From assembly GCA_030637775.1 (NCBI GenBank), contig DAOWFY010000044.1, positions 1-15,547 on the forward strand: a stretch of DNA of 15,547 nucleotides, in the 5' to 3' direction. Numbering within the stretch: position 1 is the first letter of the stretch; each line of letters starts with the position of its first letter. The position numbers and the translations under genes are program-made. Positions 7,219-13,644 of the stretch are shown in pieces. The stretch is from a bacterium (lineage in GTDB: Bacteria > Ratteibacteria > UBA8468). The notes below the pieces were generated by a model, which saw nothing but the letters and a program-made list of their open reading frames with translations, was not told the DNA's origin and searched no databases.

Positions 7219-8159
7219 TTCACTATGAGGCCAAGGAGACGATAGCAGAGTTTTGCGGCCAGAAAATCGGGAGCTTTATTTGCGCGGTTGGGAGAAAGCT
7301 CGACGATGTCAAAGCCGATGATTTGATGGGCCAAAACTAAATTAAAAAGCAAAGTGGTTACCTCATACCAGGAAAAACCCCCGGGCTCCGGCGTTCCCAC
7401 TGACGGCATAATCCCGGGGTCAAAGCAGTCAAGGTCAATGGAGAGATAAATCTTTTTAGTTGGCAAAGAAGAGATTACTTCCTGTTGCCATTTACTCTGT
7501 TGGGAGTGTATCAAATGCAGGTTTGAACTCTCCAGATTGCTACTGAAGATAGCTTCATTAGTAAGGAGCGCAATTTTGGAGATCTCTGTGTGATGAAAGA
7601 TTTTTAGATTTTGCTTTTTGGCAAATTCTGCCTCTTCCCTTGAGAGACTGCGCGTTCCTGCCAGAAGAATAGGAATTTTTTCTTCATGGATGCGCCGCAT
7701 CACACAGGAATGATTAAATTTTGTTCCTTCATATTTATCCCTGAGGTCAAGATGGGCATCAAGGGAAAGAAGGGAAAAATCCCGATGAAATTTTTTAAAT
7801 GCTCTTATCACTCCCAAGGTAATGGTATGTTCCCCACCAAGAGTAATCAGGAACTTCTTATCGGAAAGGATTTTGGCTGCAATTTTTTCTATCTCTTTAA
7901 TCATCTGCTCTGGACTTTCAAGGTTTGGTCTCATTTCTGACCGGGTACAAATTCCAATTTTATAGGCTTCGGTTTTTAATTCCCCATCATAGAGCTCTAA
8001 GAATCTGGAGGCAGAAAGAATAGCTTCTGGACCAAATCTTGTGCCTGGCTGGTAGCTGGTGGTAGTGTCATAAGCGACGGGAAGGATAATAAACTTTGCT
8101 TTTTTGTAATCGGAATATTTATCCTCTAACCCCAAAAAATTAAAAGGAAGATTTTCCAT
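7197..8159 (-). CDS. speB: Agmatinase, arginase/agmatinase family
   Basis: SpeB hydrolyses agmatine to putrescine and urea with two Mn ions. Metal-binding motifs, counted from the ATG at 8159 (320 residues), are GGEHT at 108-112, DAHLD at 134-138 and SIDLDCFDP at 240-248, followed by VGTPEPGG. The start is chosen because NFLGLEDKYSDY is the usual family N-terminus. An in-frame GTG at 8195 would add 12 residues drawn from repeat-like DNA. Neither start has a good ribosome site. Residues about 195-221 form an extra loop that typical agmatinases appear to lack, and it coincides with a DNA repeat. The last residues, GSGLNI, and the stop codon come from the 25-bp inverted repeat. The context with arginine decarboxylase upstream supports agmatinase over arginase or formimidoylglutamase. 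Confidence 0.93.
   Translation of the reverse strand: MENLPFNFLGLEDKYSDYKKAKFIILPVAYDTTTSYQPGTRFGPEAILSASRFLELYDGELKTEAYKIGICTRSEMRPNLESPEQMIKEIEKIAAKILSDKKFLITLGGEHTITLGVIRAFKKFHRDFSLLSLDAHLDLRDKYEGTKFNHSCVMRRIHEEKIPILLAGTRSLSREEAEFAKKQNLKIFHHTEISKIALLTNEAIFSSNLESSNLHLIHSQQSKWQQEVISSLPTKKIYLSIDLDCFDPGIMPSVGTPEPGGFSWYEVTTLLFNLVLAHQIIGFDIVELSPNRANKAPDFLAAKLCYRLLGLIVKGSGLNI
7500..7577 (+). repeat. Repeat copy inside speB
   Basis: Read on the plus strand, this stretch resembles the minus strand of 8179-8252. Both run GAG..., ATCAA, GTT, CTCTC, ATTGCTACT, AAGA, AGC, AGT and then CGCAATTT in the same order. The core at 7536-7553 matches the other copy at 16 of 18 bases. It is translated in frame as part of speB (about residues 195-221 from the 8159 start), which would account for that protein's extra loop. 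The alignment was made by eye and includes small gaps. Confidence 0.6.
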
Positions 8160-8178
8160 GAGTATCTTCGGGTCGGAT

Positions 8179-8252
8179 AAATTGCGACACTGCACTATAT
8201 GCTGTCTTTAGTAGCAATATGCGAGAGGATTAACTTCTTGATAACTCTCACA
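8179..8252 (-). repeat. Repeat copy between speB and the DHS-like gene
   Basis: This is the opposite-orientation relative of 7500-7577. It carries ATTGCTACTAAAGACAGC (minus strand 8218-8201) and CGCAATTT near 8186-8179. It fills most of the gap between the two genes and overlaps the start of the optional N-terminal extension of speB. Next to it, GGGTCGGATAAAT (8170-8182) is identical to 13 bases of the palindrome at 10095-10107, read on the minus strand. Confidence 0.55.
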
Positions 8253-8260
8253 GCAACTCC

Positions 8261-8297
8261 GACCCCTACTGCAGGGGTTCGCTTCATCGAACCCGCA
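8261..8297. repeat. Hairpin repeat supplying the stop of the DHS-like gene
   Basis: A 7-bp perfect stem GGGTTCG/CGAACCC (8275-8281/8288-8294) overlaps an alternative CCCCT/AGGGG stem (8263-8267/8273-8277). The minus strand TTGCGGGTTCGATGAAGCGA, continuing into ACCCCTGC, parallels TTGCGGGTCGG...ACCCCTAC of the element at 10085-10111, so the two look like one repeat family. The stop codon (8284-8286) of the upstream gene lies in the hairpin loop. Confidence 0.6.
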
Positions 8298-9303
8298 ATT
8301 CTTCTCCCATAATGAAGATCGGCTTCTTTCTGTTCTGGTAATTTCCCTTGGCAAGGGCAGTAACCAGTAAGGGGAGGGCAATGGTAGCATCACAATGGAG
8401 GGTGACCATCTTTGCCTCTTTGGAAATTTTGCCCCAGGATTGACCCTCTTCGAGACTGCAGCCGGAGAGTCCTCCCCACTGGGGGCTGTCGGTGGTAATT
8501 TGAATTGCATATTTATGTCCGGGGTGTTTCCTTCTCATCATCGTGGCGGTGACTTCCGTCTGCTGAATAAAATTTTTCGGCGTGCCACCACCAAGGTAAA
8601 TCACACCGGTAGAGAAGGCGGCAACGGCAATATCGGTGGTCTCCAAAACATCCTTGATAATGTCAAAGGAAAGGGAATTTTCTTTTTTCCTTCTACCCAA
8701 GGCAACCGCAATCCCAAAGGAGGAGTCAGCAAGTGCGGGAGAATAAATAGGGACCTTACTCTTATAGGCGGCAGTTAAAATCCCTTCCCTTTTGCCAACT
8801 GAGGAAAGCCTTTTTCCCAAGAGATAAAAAAATTCTCGGGTAGAGTAGGATCTTTTCTGGTCAAGAGAATTGGCAAATTCGGTAATAAATTTATCATCAT
8901 AGGTATACTGGATATCGGAGGCAAAGACATCGTAAATCCGGTCAACTTTTTTTCTCCTTAATTCTACATCATCAATTAGGGGGGTTCCTTGGTAATGGTG
9001 TTTTCCTAAGATTTCATGCAGATCGTGGAAGAGGTTGGCCCCGGTGGTAACAAGACAATCAATCAGACGCTCCCTGATAAGAAAGACAATTGCTTTCCTC
9101 ATCCCCGCTGGAATGAGGGCTCCCGCAAGACCCAGGAATACGGTTGTTCTCTCTTTAAGCATCCTTTTCCAGAGACTGAAAGCCTCCCCTAATTTCCTTC
9201 CCTGAAATGCCGTCTTCTCCATCTCTCCCAGGAGAGATTCTATGGAAGATTTCTTTCTTATGGAGAGGGGAGCCACTGGTGCTCTTAAAAATTTATTTTT
9301 CAT
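8284..9303 (-). CDS. Deoxyhypusine-synthase-like polyamine aminobutyltransferase
   Basis: The 339-residue product has the NAD-dependent deoxyhypusine synthase fold. Visible are [17 protein letters not shown] (56-72), [13 protein letters not shown] (85-97), GGGTPKNFI (238-246) and the active-site block EEGQSWGKI (285-293). E286, W290 and K292 align with the human Glu, Trp and catalytic Lys; K292 is the lysine that would carry the aminobutyl group. The adjacent His pair of the eukaryotic enzyme (HHI) reads NFI here. The Asp two residues before the conserved SG aligns with Leu. Bacteria lack eIF5A, so hypusine formation is unlikely. Homospermidine synthesis or another aminobutyl transfer onto putrescine is the likeliest role, supported by pdaD and speB on either side. 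The start overlaps the pdaD stop (ATGA), after a clear AGAGGAAA ribosome site. The last few residues and the stop are provided by a hairpin repeat. Confidence 0.9.
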   Translation of the reverse strand: MKNKFLRAPVAPLSIRKKSSIESLLGEMEKTAFQGRKLGEAFSLWKRMLKERTTVFLGLAGALIPAGMRKAIVFLIRERLIDCLVTTGANLFHDLHEILGKHHYQGTPLIDDVELRRKKVDRIYDVFASDIQYTYDDKFITEFANSLDQKRSYSTREFFYLLGKRLSSVGKREGILTAAYKSKVPIYSPALADSSFGIAVALGRRKKENSLSFDIIKDVLETTDIAVAAFSTGVIYLGGGTPKNFIQQTEVTATMMRRKHPGHKYAIQITTDSPQWGGLSGCSLEEGQSWGKISKEAKMVTLHCDATIALPLLVTALAKGNYQNRKKPIFIMGEELRVR

Positions 9304-9854
9304 TTTTCCTCTGAGACAAAGATGGCTGCCGCTACCACCGTGGTCCAGAGCCCATTTTTATCCCCAATGGCTGACTGTGTAATATTGGTCGTTTTTACGA
9401 TCTGATCACTCATCTTCCAGAGCTCCTTTTTCTCATCGTAACTGGAGTTAGGGTCAAACTCTATCCCTAAAATTGTCGCCAACATCTGGGCGGCTAAATC
9501 TTCTGCATAGTCACCCGCTTTTTCCTCCGTCTCCCCGAAACTTGCATGTTCGGAAAGATAACCATATTGATTGGTATCGGCCGGAATGGCAATGCCTACG
9601 GAAGCGGTGAGGAGCCGATGCGGTTCGTTGGTTGAATTTTTCATCAGGATACAGTGGACAATCTCGCCGGCCGAGAGTAAAGAAAAACCTTCCTGCTTGG
9701 AAATCAGCTTGCAGTTAGGAGGAAAGATGCTGGAGACATGCACAAGATTATATTTGGCAATCCCGGCATTCCTCAGGGCCTGCTCAAAACTGGTTAATTT
9801 CTCCCGGTCCCTTCCTACACCTTTAGTCAGAAAAACCTTTTTTGGTAGAATCAT
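9300..9854 (-). CDS. pdaD: Pyruvoyl-dependent arginine decarboxylase
   Basis: PdaD decarboxylates arginine to agmatine using a pyruvoyl group made by self-cleavage. The 184-residue product shows the hallmark [10 protein letters not shown] at 39-48. Cleavage between Ser41 and Ser42 would make the pyruvoyl on the alpha chain. Further family blocks are VFLTKGVGR near the start, [20 protein letters not shown] with the active-site region [16 protein letters not shown], then GIEFDP, and [20 protein letters not shown] near the C-terminus. It starts three bases after the oxidoreductase stop and overlaps the DHS-like gene by four bases, so the three are almost certainly co-transcribed. With speB two genes down it gives the arginine-agmatine-putrescine route. 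This enzyme type is best known from archaea and chlamydiae and also occurs in scattered bacterial lineages. Confidence 0.95.
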   Translation of the reverse strand: MILPKKVFLTKGVGRDREKLTSFEQALRNAGIAKYNLVHVSSIFPPNCKLISKQEGFSLLSAGEIVHCILMKNSTNEPHRLLTASVGIAIPADTNQYGYLSEHASFGETEEKAGDYAEDLAAQMLATILGIEFDPNSSYDEKKELWKMSDQIVKTTNITQSAIGDKNGLWTTVVAAAIFVSEEK

Positions 9855-9857
9855 TTT

Positions 9858-10844
9858 TTACTTTCTCATCTCTCTCTCAATTTTTAAGGCTACTTCCAAG
9901 GCTTCCCTTCCTTCCCTTCCCGAAATTAGCGGGGGTTTTCTCTTCTTTACACTCTCGAGAAAGGTGGAGATCTCAATCCTTAGCGGCTCCTCCCTTTTTA
10001 CCTTGATAGGACGTTTTTTAATTAAATTGCATAGGACTTCCCTTTTTAAGGTATTGTAGGGGCGACATTTATGACGCCCGTTATTGCGGGTCGGATTTAT
10101 CCGACCCCTACCTTTCTTTTCATAGCGGGTCAACTCCTGTGTAGAATAATCCAGGGAGAAATAGCGATTCGGCTCAAAAACCCTGATTTTGCGCAGGTAC
10201 TTATCGGTAATGCGACTGGAGGTAAGATTGGCCACTGCCCCGTTCTTAAAGATAAATCTGACATTGGCAATATCCTCTTTGGTTGAAATGACCGGGACAC
10301 CAACGGCCGAAATTGTATCAAGGGGAGAATCTATGATATTAAAAATAATATCTAAATCATGAATCATCAGGTCCAGCACAACGCTAACCTCAGTTCCTCT
10401 TCTCTGGTAAGGACCAAGCCGATGAATCTCCACAAAACGGGGCTCTTTTAGAAGTTGTTTTAATTTTCTTATCGCGGGATTAAACCTTTCGATATGACCG
10501 ATTTGAAGAATTGTTTTTTTATCTTTAGCAATCCTGATAAGTTCCCCTGCCTGGCTTGTTGTTTCGGTCATCGGCTTTTCTAAAAGAATAGGTACACCTC
10601 TCTTTAAGAAATCTTTAGCAATCTTGTAATGCAGATGAGTGGGAACGACGATACTCGCAGCATCTACCTTTCCTAATACCTGATGGTAGTCTGGATACCA
10701 GGTGCTCCCATATCTTTCTGCAATTTCCCTCTTATTCAGAGGATCACAGAGGATGAGTTCCACCCCGGGTAGTTCTGCGTAGATACGAGCATACTGGCTC
10801 CCCAAGTGTCCTATTCCCACTACCGCTACTCTTATTCTTTTCAT
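9858..10844 (-). CDS. Gfo/Idh/MocA-family NAD(P)-dependent oxidoreductase
   Basis: The 328-residue product has an N-terminal Rossmann domain (VAVVGIGHLGSQYA, with the GxGxxG glycines at 10, 12 and 15), EKP at 89-91 and the catalytic-type IHDLDI at 162-167 in the substrate domain. HIERFNPAI (117-125) resembles members found next to lipid A genes, including GnnA-type UDP-GlcNAc 3-dehydrogenases, but no lpx or aminotransferase gene lies in this window, so the substrate is open. Residues about 244-264 (GRGRINPT..., then RHKCRPYN) are encoded by a 56-bp compound palindrome inserted in frame. The usual family C-terminus resumes after it (EPLRIEISTFLESV). It is the first gene of the long minus-strand operon. 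A consensus-like promoter lies a few bases upstream and no Shine-Dalgarno sequence is visible, so a short or leaderless 5' end is possible. Confidence 0.9.
   Translation of the reverse strand: MKRIRVAVVGIGHLGSQYARIYAELPGVELILCDPLNKREIAERYGSTWYPDYHQVLGKVDAASIVVPTHLHYKIAKDFLKRGVPILLEKPMTETTSQAGELIRIAKDKKTILQIGHIERFNPAIRKLKQLLKEPRFVEIHRLGPYQRRGTEVSVVLDLMIHDLDIIFNIIDSPLDTISAVGVPVISTKEDIANVRFIFKNGAVANLTSSRITDKYLRKIRVFEPNRYFSLDYSTQELTRYEKKGRGRINPTRNNGRHKCRPYNTLKREVLCNLIKKRPIKVKREEPLRIEISTFLESVKKRKPPLISGREGREALEVALKIEREMRK
10056..10111. repeat. 56-bp compound palindrome inside the oxidoreductase gene
   Basis: The ends GTAGGGG (10056-10062) and CCCCTAC (10105-10111) are complementary. Inside are hairpins GGGCG/CGCCC (10060-10064/10075-10079) and an 8-bp stem GGGTCGGA/TCCGACCC (10088-10095/10100-10107), with CCCG/CGGG between (10077-10080/10087-10090). 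The DNA or RNA could fold into a branched structure. It stays in frame on the minus strand and is translated within the oxidoreductase. Sequence shared with 8170-8182 and 8271-8297 suggests a dispersed repeat family. Confidence 0.9.
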
Positions 10845-10856
10845 TGCGACTTTTTA

Positions 10857-10884
10857 ATTTTACACTTTTTTTCGTGAATGTCAA
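10857..10884 (-). promoter_or_regulatory. Promoter of the minus-strand operon
   Basis: On the minus strand a perfect TTGACA (10884-10879) is followed by a 16-base spacer and TAAAAT (10862-10857). The start of transcription would fall near 10850, about six bases before the ATG at 10844. No ribosome-binding site is visible. It is the only clear promoter upstream of the oxidoreductase-pdaD-DHS-like-speB-lolCD run. Confidence 0.65.
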
Positions 10885-10905
10885 CTTTTACAAAAAAACA
10901 GAGAG

Positions 10906-10934
10906 TTGACGTTGTTCATCATTTGTGATACACT
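10906..10934 (+). promoter_or_regulatory. Promoter of the toxin-antitoxin/ABC operon
   Basis: TTGACG (10906-10911), a 17-base spacer and TACACT (10929-10934) form a good sigma-70-type promoter. The transcript would start near 10941, directly before the strong GGAGG ribosome site at 10943-10947. The -35 boxes of this and the divergent promoter form an inverted repeat, GTCAAC/GTTGAC (10880-10885/10905-10910). That repeat could also be the operator for the ribbon-helix-helix antitoxin; this last point is inference. Confidence 0.65.
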
Positions 10935-10951
10935 ACAATATAGGAGGAGAA

Positions 10952-11179
10952 ATGTCTACGAAAAATCCAAGGTTGAATGTAGTGCTGGAGCCGCCAATTT
11001 ATTCATCCATCAGAAGACTTGCAGAAAAAGACGGGGTTTCTTTATCCCTGAAAGCAAGAGATCTTATCAAAGAGGCTCTGGAAACATATGAGGATAGATA
11101 CTGGCTCCAGAAGTTAGAAAAAAGAGAAAAAACTTTTGAGCGAAGATCTGCCCAAACCCATAAGCAGGTCTGGAAGTGA
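10952..11179 (+). CDS. RelB-type antitoxin, ribbon-helix-helix-like
   Basis: The 75-residue basic protein begins MSTKNPRLNVVLEPPIYSSI, a beta strand followed by helices (RRLAEKDG and LKARDLIKEALETY). This is the usual order of a ribbon-helix-helix DNA-binding antitoxin, and its charged C-terminal tail would wrap the toxin. The start is ATG 10952 because AGGAGGAG sits immediately before it; the in-frame GTG at 10925 lies upstream of that ribosome site and inside the promoter. It overlaps the toxin gene by four bases (GTGA). Such antitoxins neutralise their toxin and repress their own promoter. Here that promoter would also control the transglutaminase and ABC genes downstream. Confidence 0.85.
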   Translation: MSTKNPRLNVVLEPPIYSSIRRLAEKDGVSLSLKARDLIKEALETYEDRYWLQKLEKREKTFERRSAQTHKQVWK

Positions 11180-11469
11180 ACTGGCGAGCACTTTATCACC
11201 CTGATGTGCGAAAAGTAGACCTGCCTAAAATACCCAGGAATCTTCAGGCTCGGATACGAAAGGCTATTGAGTTAAGGCTATTTCGGGATCCTATCCTTGC
11301 CGGGGAACCATTAAGAAAAAGCCTGAAAGGTTATAGAAAACTCAGGGCGGGGGATTATCGGGTAATTTACAGAATTGAGAAAGCGGATATTCTTATATTC
11401 ATCATCGGGAATCGCAAAGAAGTTTATCGTAAAGTATTGCCCAGAACAAAAAGAGCAAGAAATACATGA
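11176..11469 (+). CDS. RelE-type toxin
   Basis: The 97-residue product matches the RelE/ParE superfamily: an N-terminal helical part (LPKIPRNLQARIRKAIELRL), then GEPLRKSLKGYRKLRAGDYRVIYRI and IIGNRKEVYRKV. R80 and Y84 sit where the catalytic Arg and Tyr of RelE occur, and R57 and R62 are further basic candidates, so ribosome-dependent mRNA cleavage is the likely activity. A ParE-like gyrase poison is the alternative. The GTG start overlaps the antitoxin stop. The stop overlaps the ATG of the transglutaminase-like gene (ATGA), so the toxin is translationally linked to a non-toxin gene, which is uncommon. Confidence 0.9.
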   Translation: MNWRALYHPDVRKVDLPKIPRNLQARIRKAIELRLFRDPILAGEPLRKSLKGYRKLRAGDYRVIYRIEKADILIFIIGNRKEVYRKVLPRTKRARNT

Positions 11470-12926
11470 AGCATAAAAGCCGTTCTAAAATTATTTCCTG
11501 CTTTTTCCTTCTTTTCTGGTTGGTGATGATTTCGCTTTTGTTAGCCAAAGAAGGGTATCTCTATCAAAATCGCCTTACAAGACTCTCTTCTTCTCAACCC
11601 CTTCCTTTTCGCGAGGAGTGGTTTTCTATTCTTTATCAGGACAAAAGAATCGGCTACCTTTACCAGACAACAAGACCTTCGCTAAGAAAGGATGCTCCCT
11701 ATGAACTCTACAGCCGGATGAGACTTTCCCTTTTTCTCTCGGGGAAAGAGGTTCCTATAACATTGGAAGGTTCCTCCTTCTTTGCTAAGGATTACCGATT
11801 GAAAAATCTCTCTTATTGTCTGAAGACCTTTCTTTATCAAGTGAAGGTAGAGGGGAAGAGAAAAGGAGATTTTTTGGAATTGGAGGTGGAGACGGCGGGA
11901 AGAAGGATAAAGAAGAAGATAAAAATAGGCAATAAGGTTCTTGCCAACAGTCTTGTACCTTCACTTTTCTTATCAAAATTGGTTCCTGGCACCTCCTTTA
12001 CCCTTCCTCTATTTGACCCCTTGAGTTTAGATTTAGGAGAGGCAAAAATTGAGGTGTTCTCCTTCGCTCGGAGGGAAGGGAAAAAGCTCTTTCAATTAAA
12101 GACAACCTATCAAGGGATTGTTACCTATAGTCTGGTTACTGAAGATGGAGAGATGTTGGAAGCAGAGACCCCTTTAGGTTTAAAGATCAAGAAAACTAGC
12201 CAACAGGTTGCTTTAGGAAAATTGGAAAAGAAGGAGATTTCTGATCTTCTCAAAAGATTCTCGGTTGCGGTGGAGAAAAAAATTGAGAAACCAGAGGAAC
12301 TGAAAAGTCTTAAGTTGAAAATATCCGGGGTAGAGATCTCCGCACTTCTCAATGAGAGGCAACAATCCGTTGATAAGGATACGATCAGCATCGTTAGGGA
12401 GAAGTATCCCCCTTCATCCAAACCTCTCCTACCCATCACCATTCCCCAATTAAAGCCTTTTCTTCAGGAGACAATATTTATTCAGAGCGAGGATAGAGAA
12501 ATTAGGGAGGAAGCAAGAACAATTATTGGAAGGGAAAAAGATAGCCGGAAAGCGGCAGAATTACTCCTTTCCTGGGTCTACGAAAAAATAAAAAAGGAGC
12601 CAACCTTTTCTCTTCCTTCAGCGGTAGAGGTTTTGGAGAGAAGGGTGGGGGACTGTAATGAGCATGCCATACTTTTTACTGCCCTTGCCCGAAGTATAGG
12701 CATTCCCACCAAGATTGTTCTTGGACTCCTCTATCATCAAGGAGCCTTTTATTATCATGCCTGGTGCAAGGTATTTATTGGGGAATGGATCAGCCTGGAT
12801 CCTATCCTAAATCAAATTCCAACAGACTGCACCCATCTGGAATTGGCATCCGGAGACTTTGGCTCTCAGATAGAACTGATAAGATATTTAGGAAGAATAA
12901 AGATTGAAATAGTTAACGATGATTAA
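11466..12926 (+). CDS. Membrane-anchored transglutaminase-like protein
   Basis: The 486-residue product has a basic N-terminus and one hydrophobic span (about 9-27), so it is probably a periplasm-facing anchored protein. Residues about 50-230 form a beta-rich domain starting REEWFSILYQDKRIGYLYQTT, as often seen N-terminal to bacterial transglutaminase-like domains. Residues about 370-455 are the transglutaminase core with a complete Cys-His-Asp triad: C397 in GDCNEHA, H431 in YYHAWCKVF and D445 in SLDP. The activity could be thiol protease, amidase or crosslinking; the substrate is unknown. It overlaps the toxin by four bases and the ABC ATPase by eight, so the ATPase and permease that follow are likely partners. 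It may process an exported product, which is inference. Confidence 0.88.
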   Translation: MKHKSRSKIISCFFLLFWLVMISLLLAKEGYLYQNRLTRLSSSQPLPFREEWFSILYQDKRIGYLYQTTRPSLRKDAPYELYSRMRLSLFLSGKEVPITLEGSSFFAKDYRLKNLSYCLKTFLYQVKVEGKRKGDFLELEVETAGRRIKKKIKIGNKVLANSLVPSLFLSKLVPGTSFTLPLFDPLSLDLGEAKIEVFSFARREGKKLFQLKTTYQGIVTYSLVTEDGEMLEAETPLGLKIKKTSQQVALGKLEKKEISDLLKRFSVAVEKKIEKPEELKSLKLKISGVEISALLNERQQSVDKDTISIVREKYPPSSKPLLPITIPQLKPFLQETIFIQSEDREIREEARTIIGREKDSRKAAELLLSWVYEKIKKEPTFSLPSAVEVLERRVGDCNEHAILFTALARSIGIPTKIVLGLLYHQGAFYYHAWCKVFIGEWISLDPILNQIPTDCTHLELASGDFGSQIELIRYLGRIKIEIVNDD

Positions 12927-13632
12927 AATAGTTCATCTGACAAAAAGATTTAGGGAGACGATTGCCGTTGATGACCTTAATTTAGAGATTCCTAAGGGAG
13001 AGCTCTTCTGCTTTATCGGACCAAATGGAGCGGGAAAAACCACCACCATCAAACTGCTTACCGGGCTTCTTTTTCCGACCTCTGGAGAGATTTTTATTGG
13101 GGGTTATAATGTTCAGACTGAGCCCCTAAAAGCAAAATCACTTATTGGCTATATCCCAGATAGCCCCTTCCTTTATGAGAAATTAACCGGGGAGGAGTTT
13201 CTCTCCTTTATTGCTGGACTGTATGGGATGAAGGAGGCGGATGGAAAAATTGAGGAATTTTTGGGGTTATTTGGTCTTTCCGACTATAAAGAGAGATTAA
13301 TTAGCGATTATTCCCATGGGATGAGGCAGAGATTGGCTTTCTCTGCCATTCTTCTTCATCATCCTGAAGTTATCGTCATCGATGAACCTTTAGTGGGTTT
13401 AGATCCGGCAAGCAGCCGGTTGGTTAAGGACCTTTTAAGAAAGGAGACTGCCAAAGGGAAAACCATTTTTCTTTCCACCCACACCCTTTCGGTAGCGGAG
13501 GAGATCGCCGACAGAATCGGTGTGATTCACAAAGGAAAACTGATCGTTTTGGGTAAATTAGAGGATTTGAGAAAGAAGGCTCATTCTTTGGGAAAGTTGG
13601 AGGAGGTGTTTCTACAGCTAACCCAAGAGTAA
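12919..13632 (+). CDS. ABC transporter ATP-binding protein, exporter type
   Basis: The 237-residue ATPase has Walker A GPNGAGKTT (34-42), Walker B VIVIDEP (151-157) with catalytic E156, D-loop GLDPAS and H-loop H188 in STHTL. Two motifs depart from the textbook form. The Q-loop position reads YIPDSPFLYEKLT (Asp81 in place of Gln) and the signature is YSHGMRQRL (131-139) rather than LSGGQ. Both variants occur in CcmA/ABC-2-type ATPases. It overlaps the transglutaminase-like gene by eight bases and ends 12 bases before the permease gene. It supplies the energy for the membrane protein encoded next. Confidence 0.93.
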   Translation: MIKIVHLTKRFRETIAVDDLNLEIPKGELFCFIGPNGAGKTTTIKLLTGLLFPTSGEIFIGGYNVQTEPLKAKSLIGYIPDSPFLYEKLTGEEFLSFIAGLYGMKEADGKIEEFLGLFGLSDYKERLISDYSHGMRQRLAFSAILLHHPEVIVIDEPLVGLDPASSRLVKDLLRKETAKGKTIFLSTHTLSVAEEIADRIGVIHKGKLIVLGKLEDLRKKAHSLGKLEEVFLQLTQE

Positions 13633-13644
13633 CCCCTATAAACA

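Noticed and set aside
8160-8195. GTG start at 8195 for speB
   Set aside because: The additional 12 residues are drawn from repeat-like DNA and typical agmatinases begin near the ATG at 8159. Not fully excluded, since neither start has a clear ribosome site.
5774-8300. CRISPR-like repeats
   Set aside because: The repeats are few, palindromic, differently oriented and not regularly spaced, and no cas gene is present.
8208-8510. Minus-strand frame of 100 codons overlapping the 3' end of the DHS-like gene
   Set aside because: It is an alternate frame of a clear DHS-family gene and of the adjacent repeat, with no recognisable domain.
10925-10951. GTG start at 10925 for the antitoxin
   Set aside because: It precedes the strong AGGAGGAG site and overlaps the -10 box, whereas the ATG at 10952 follows that site directly.
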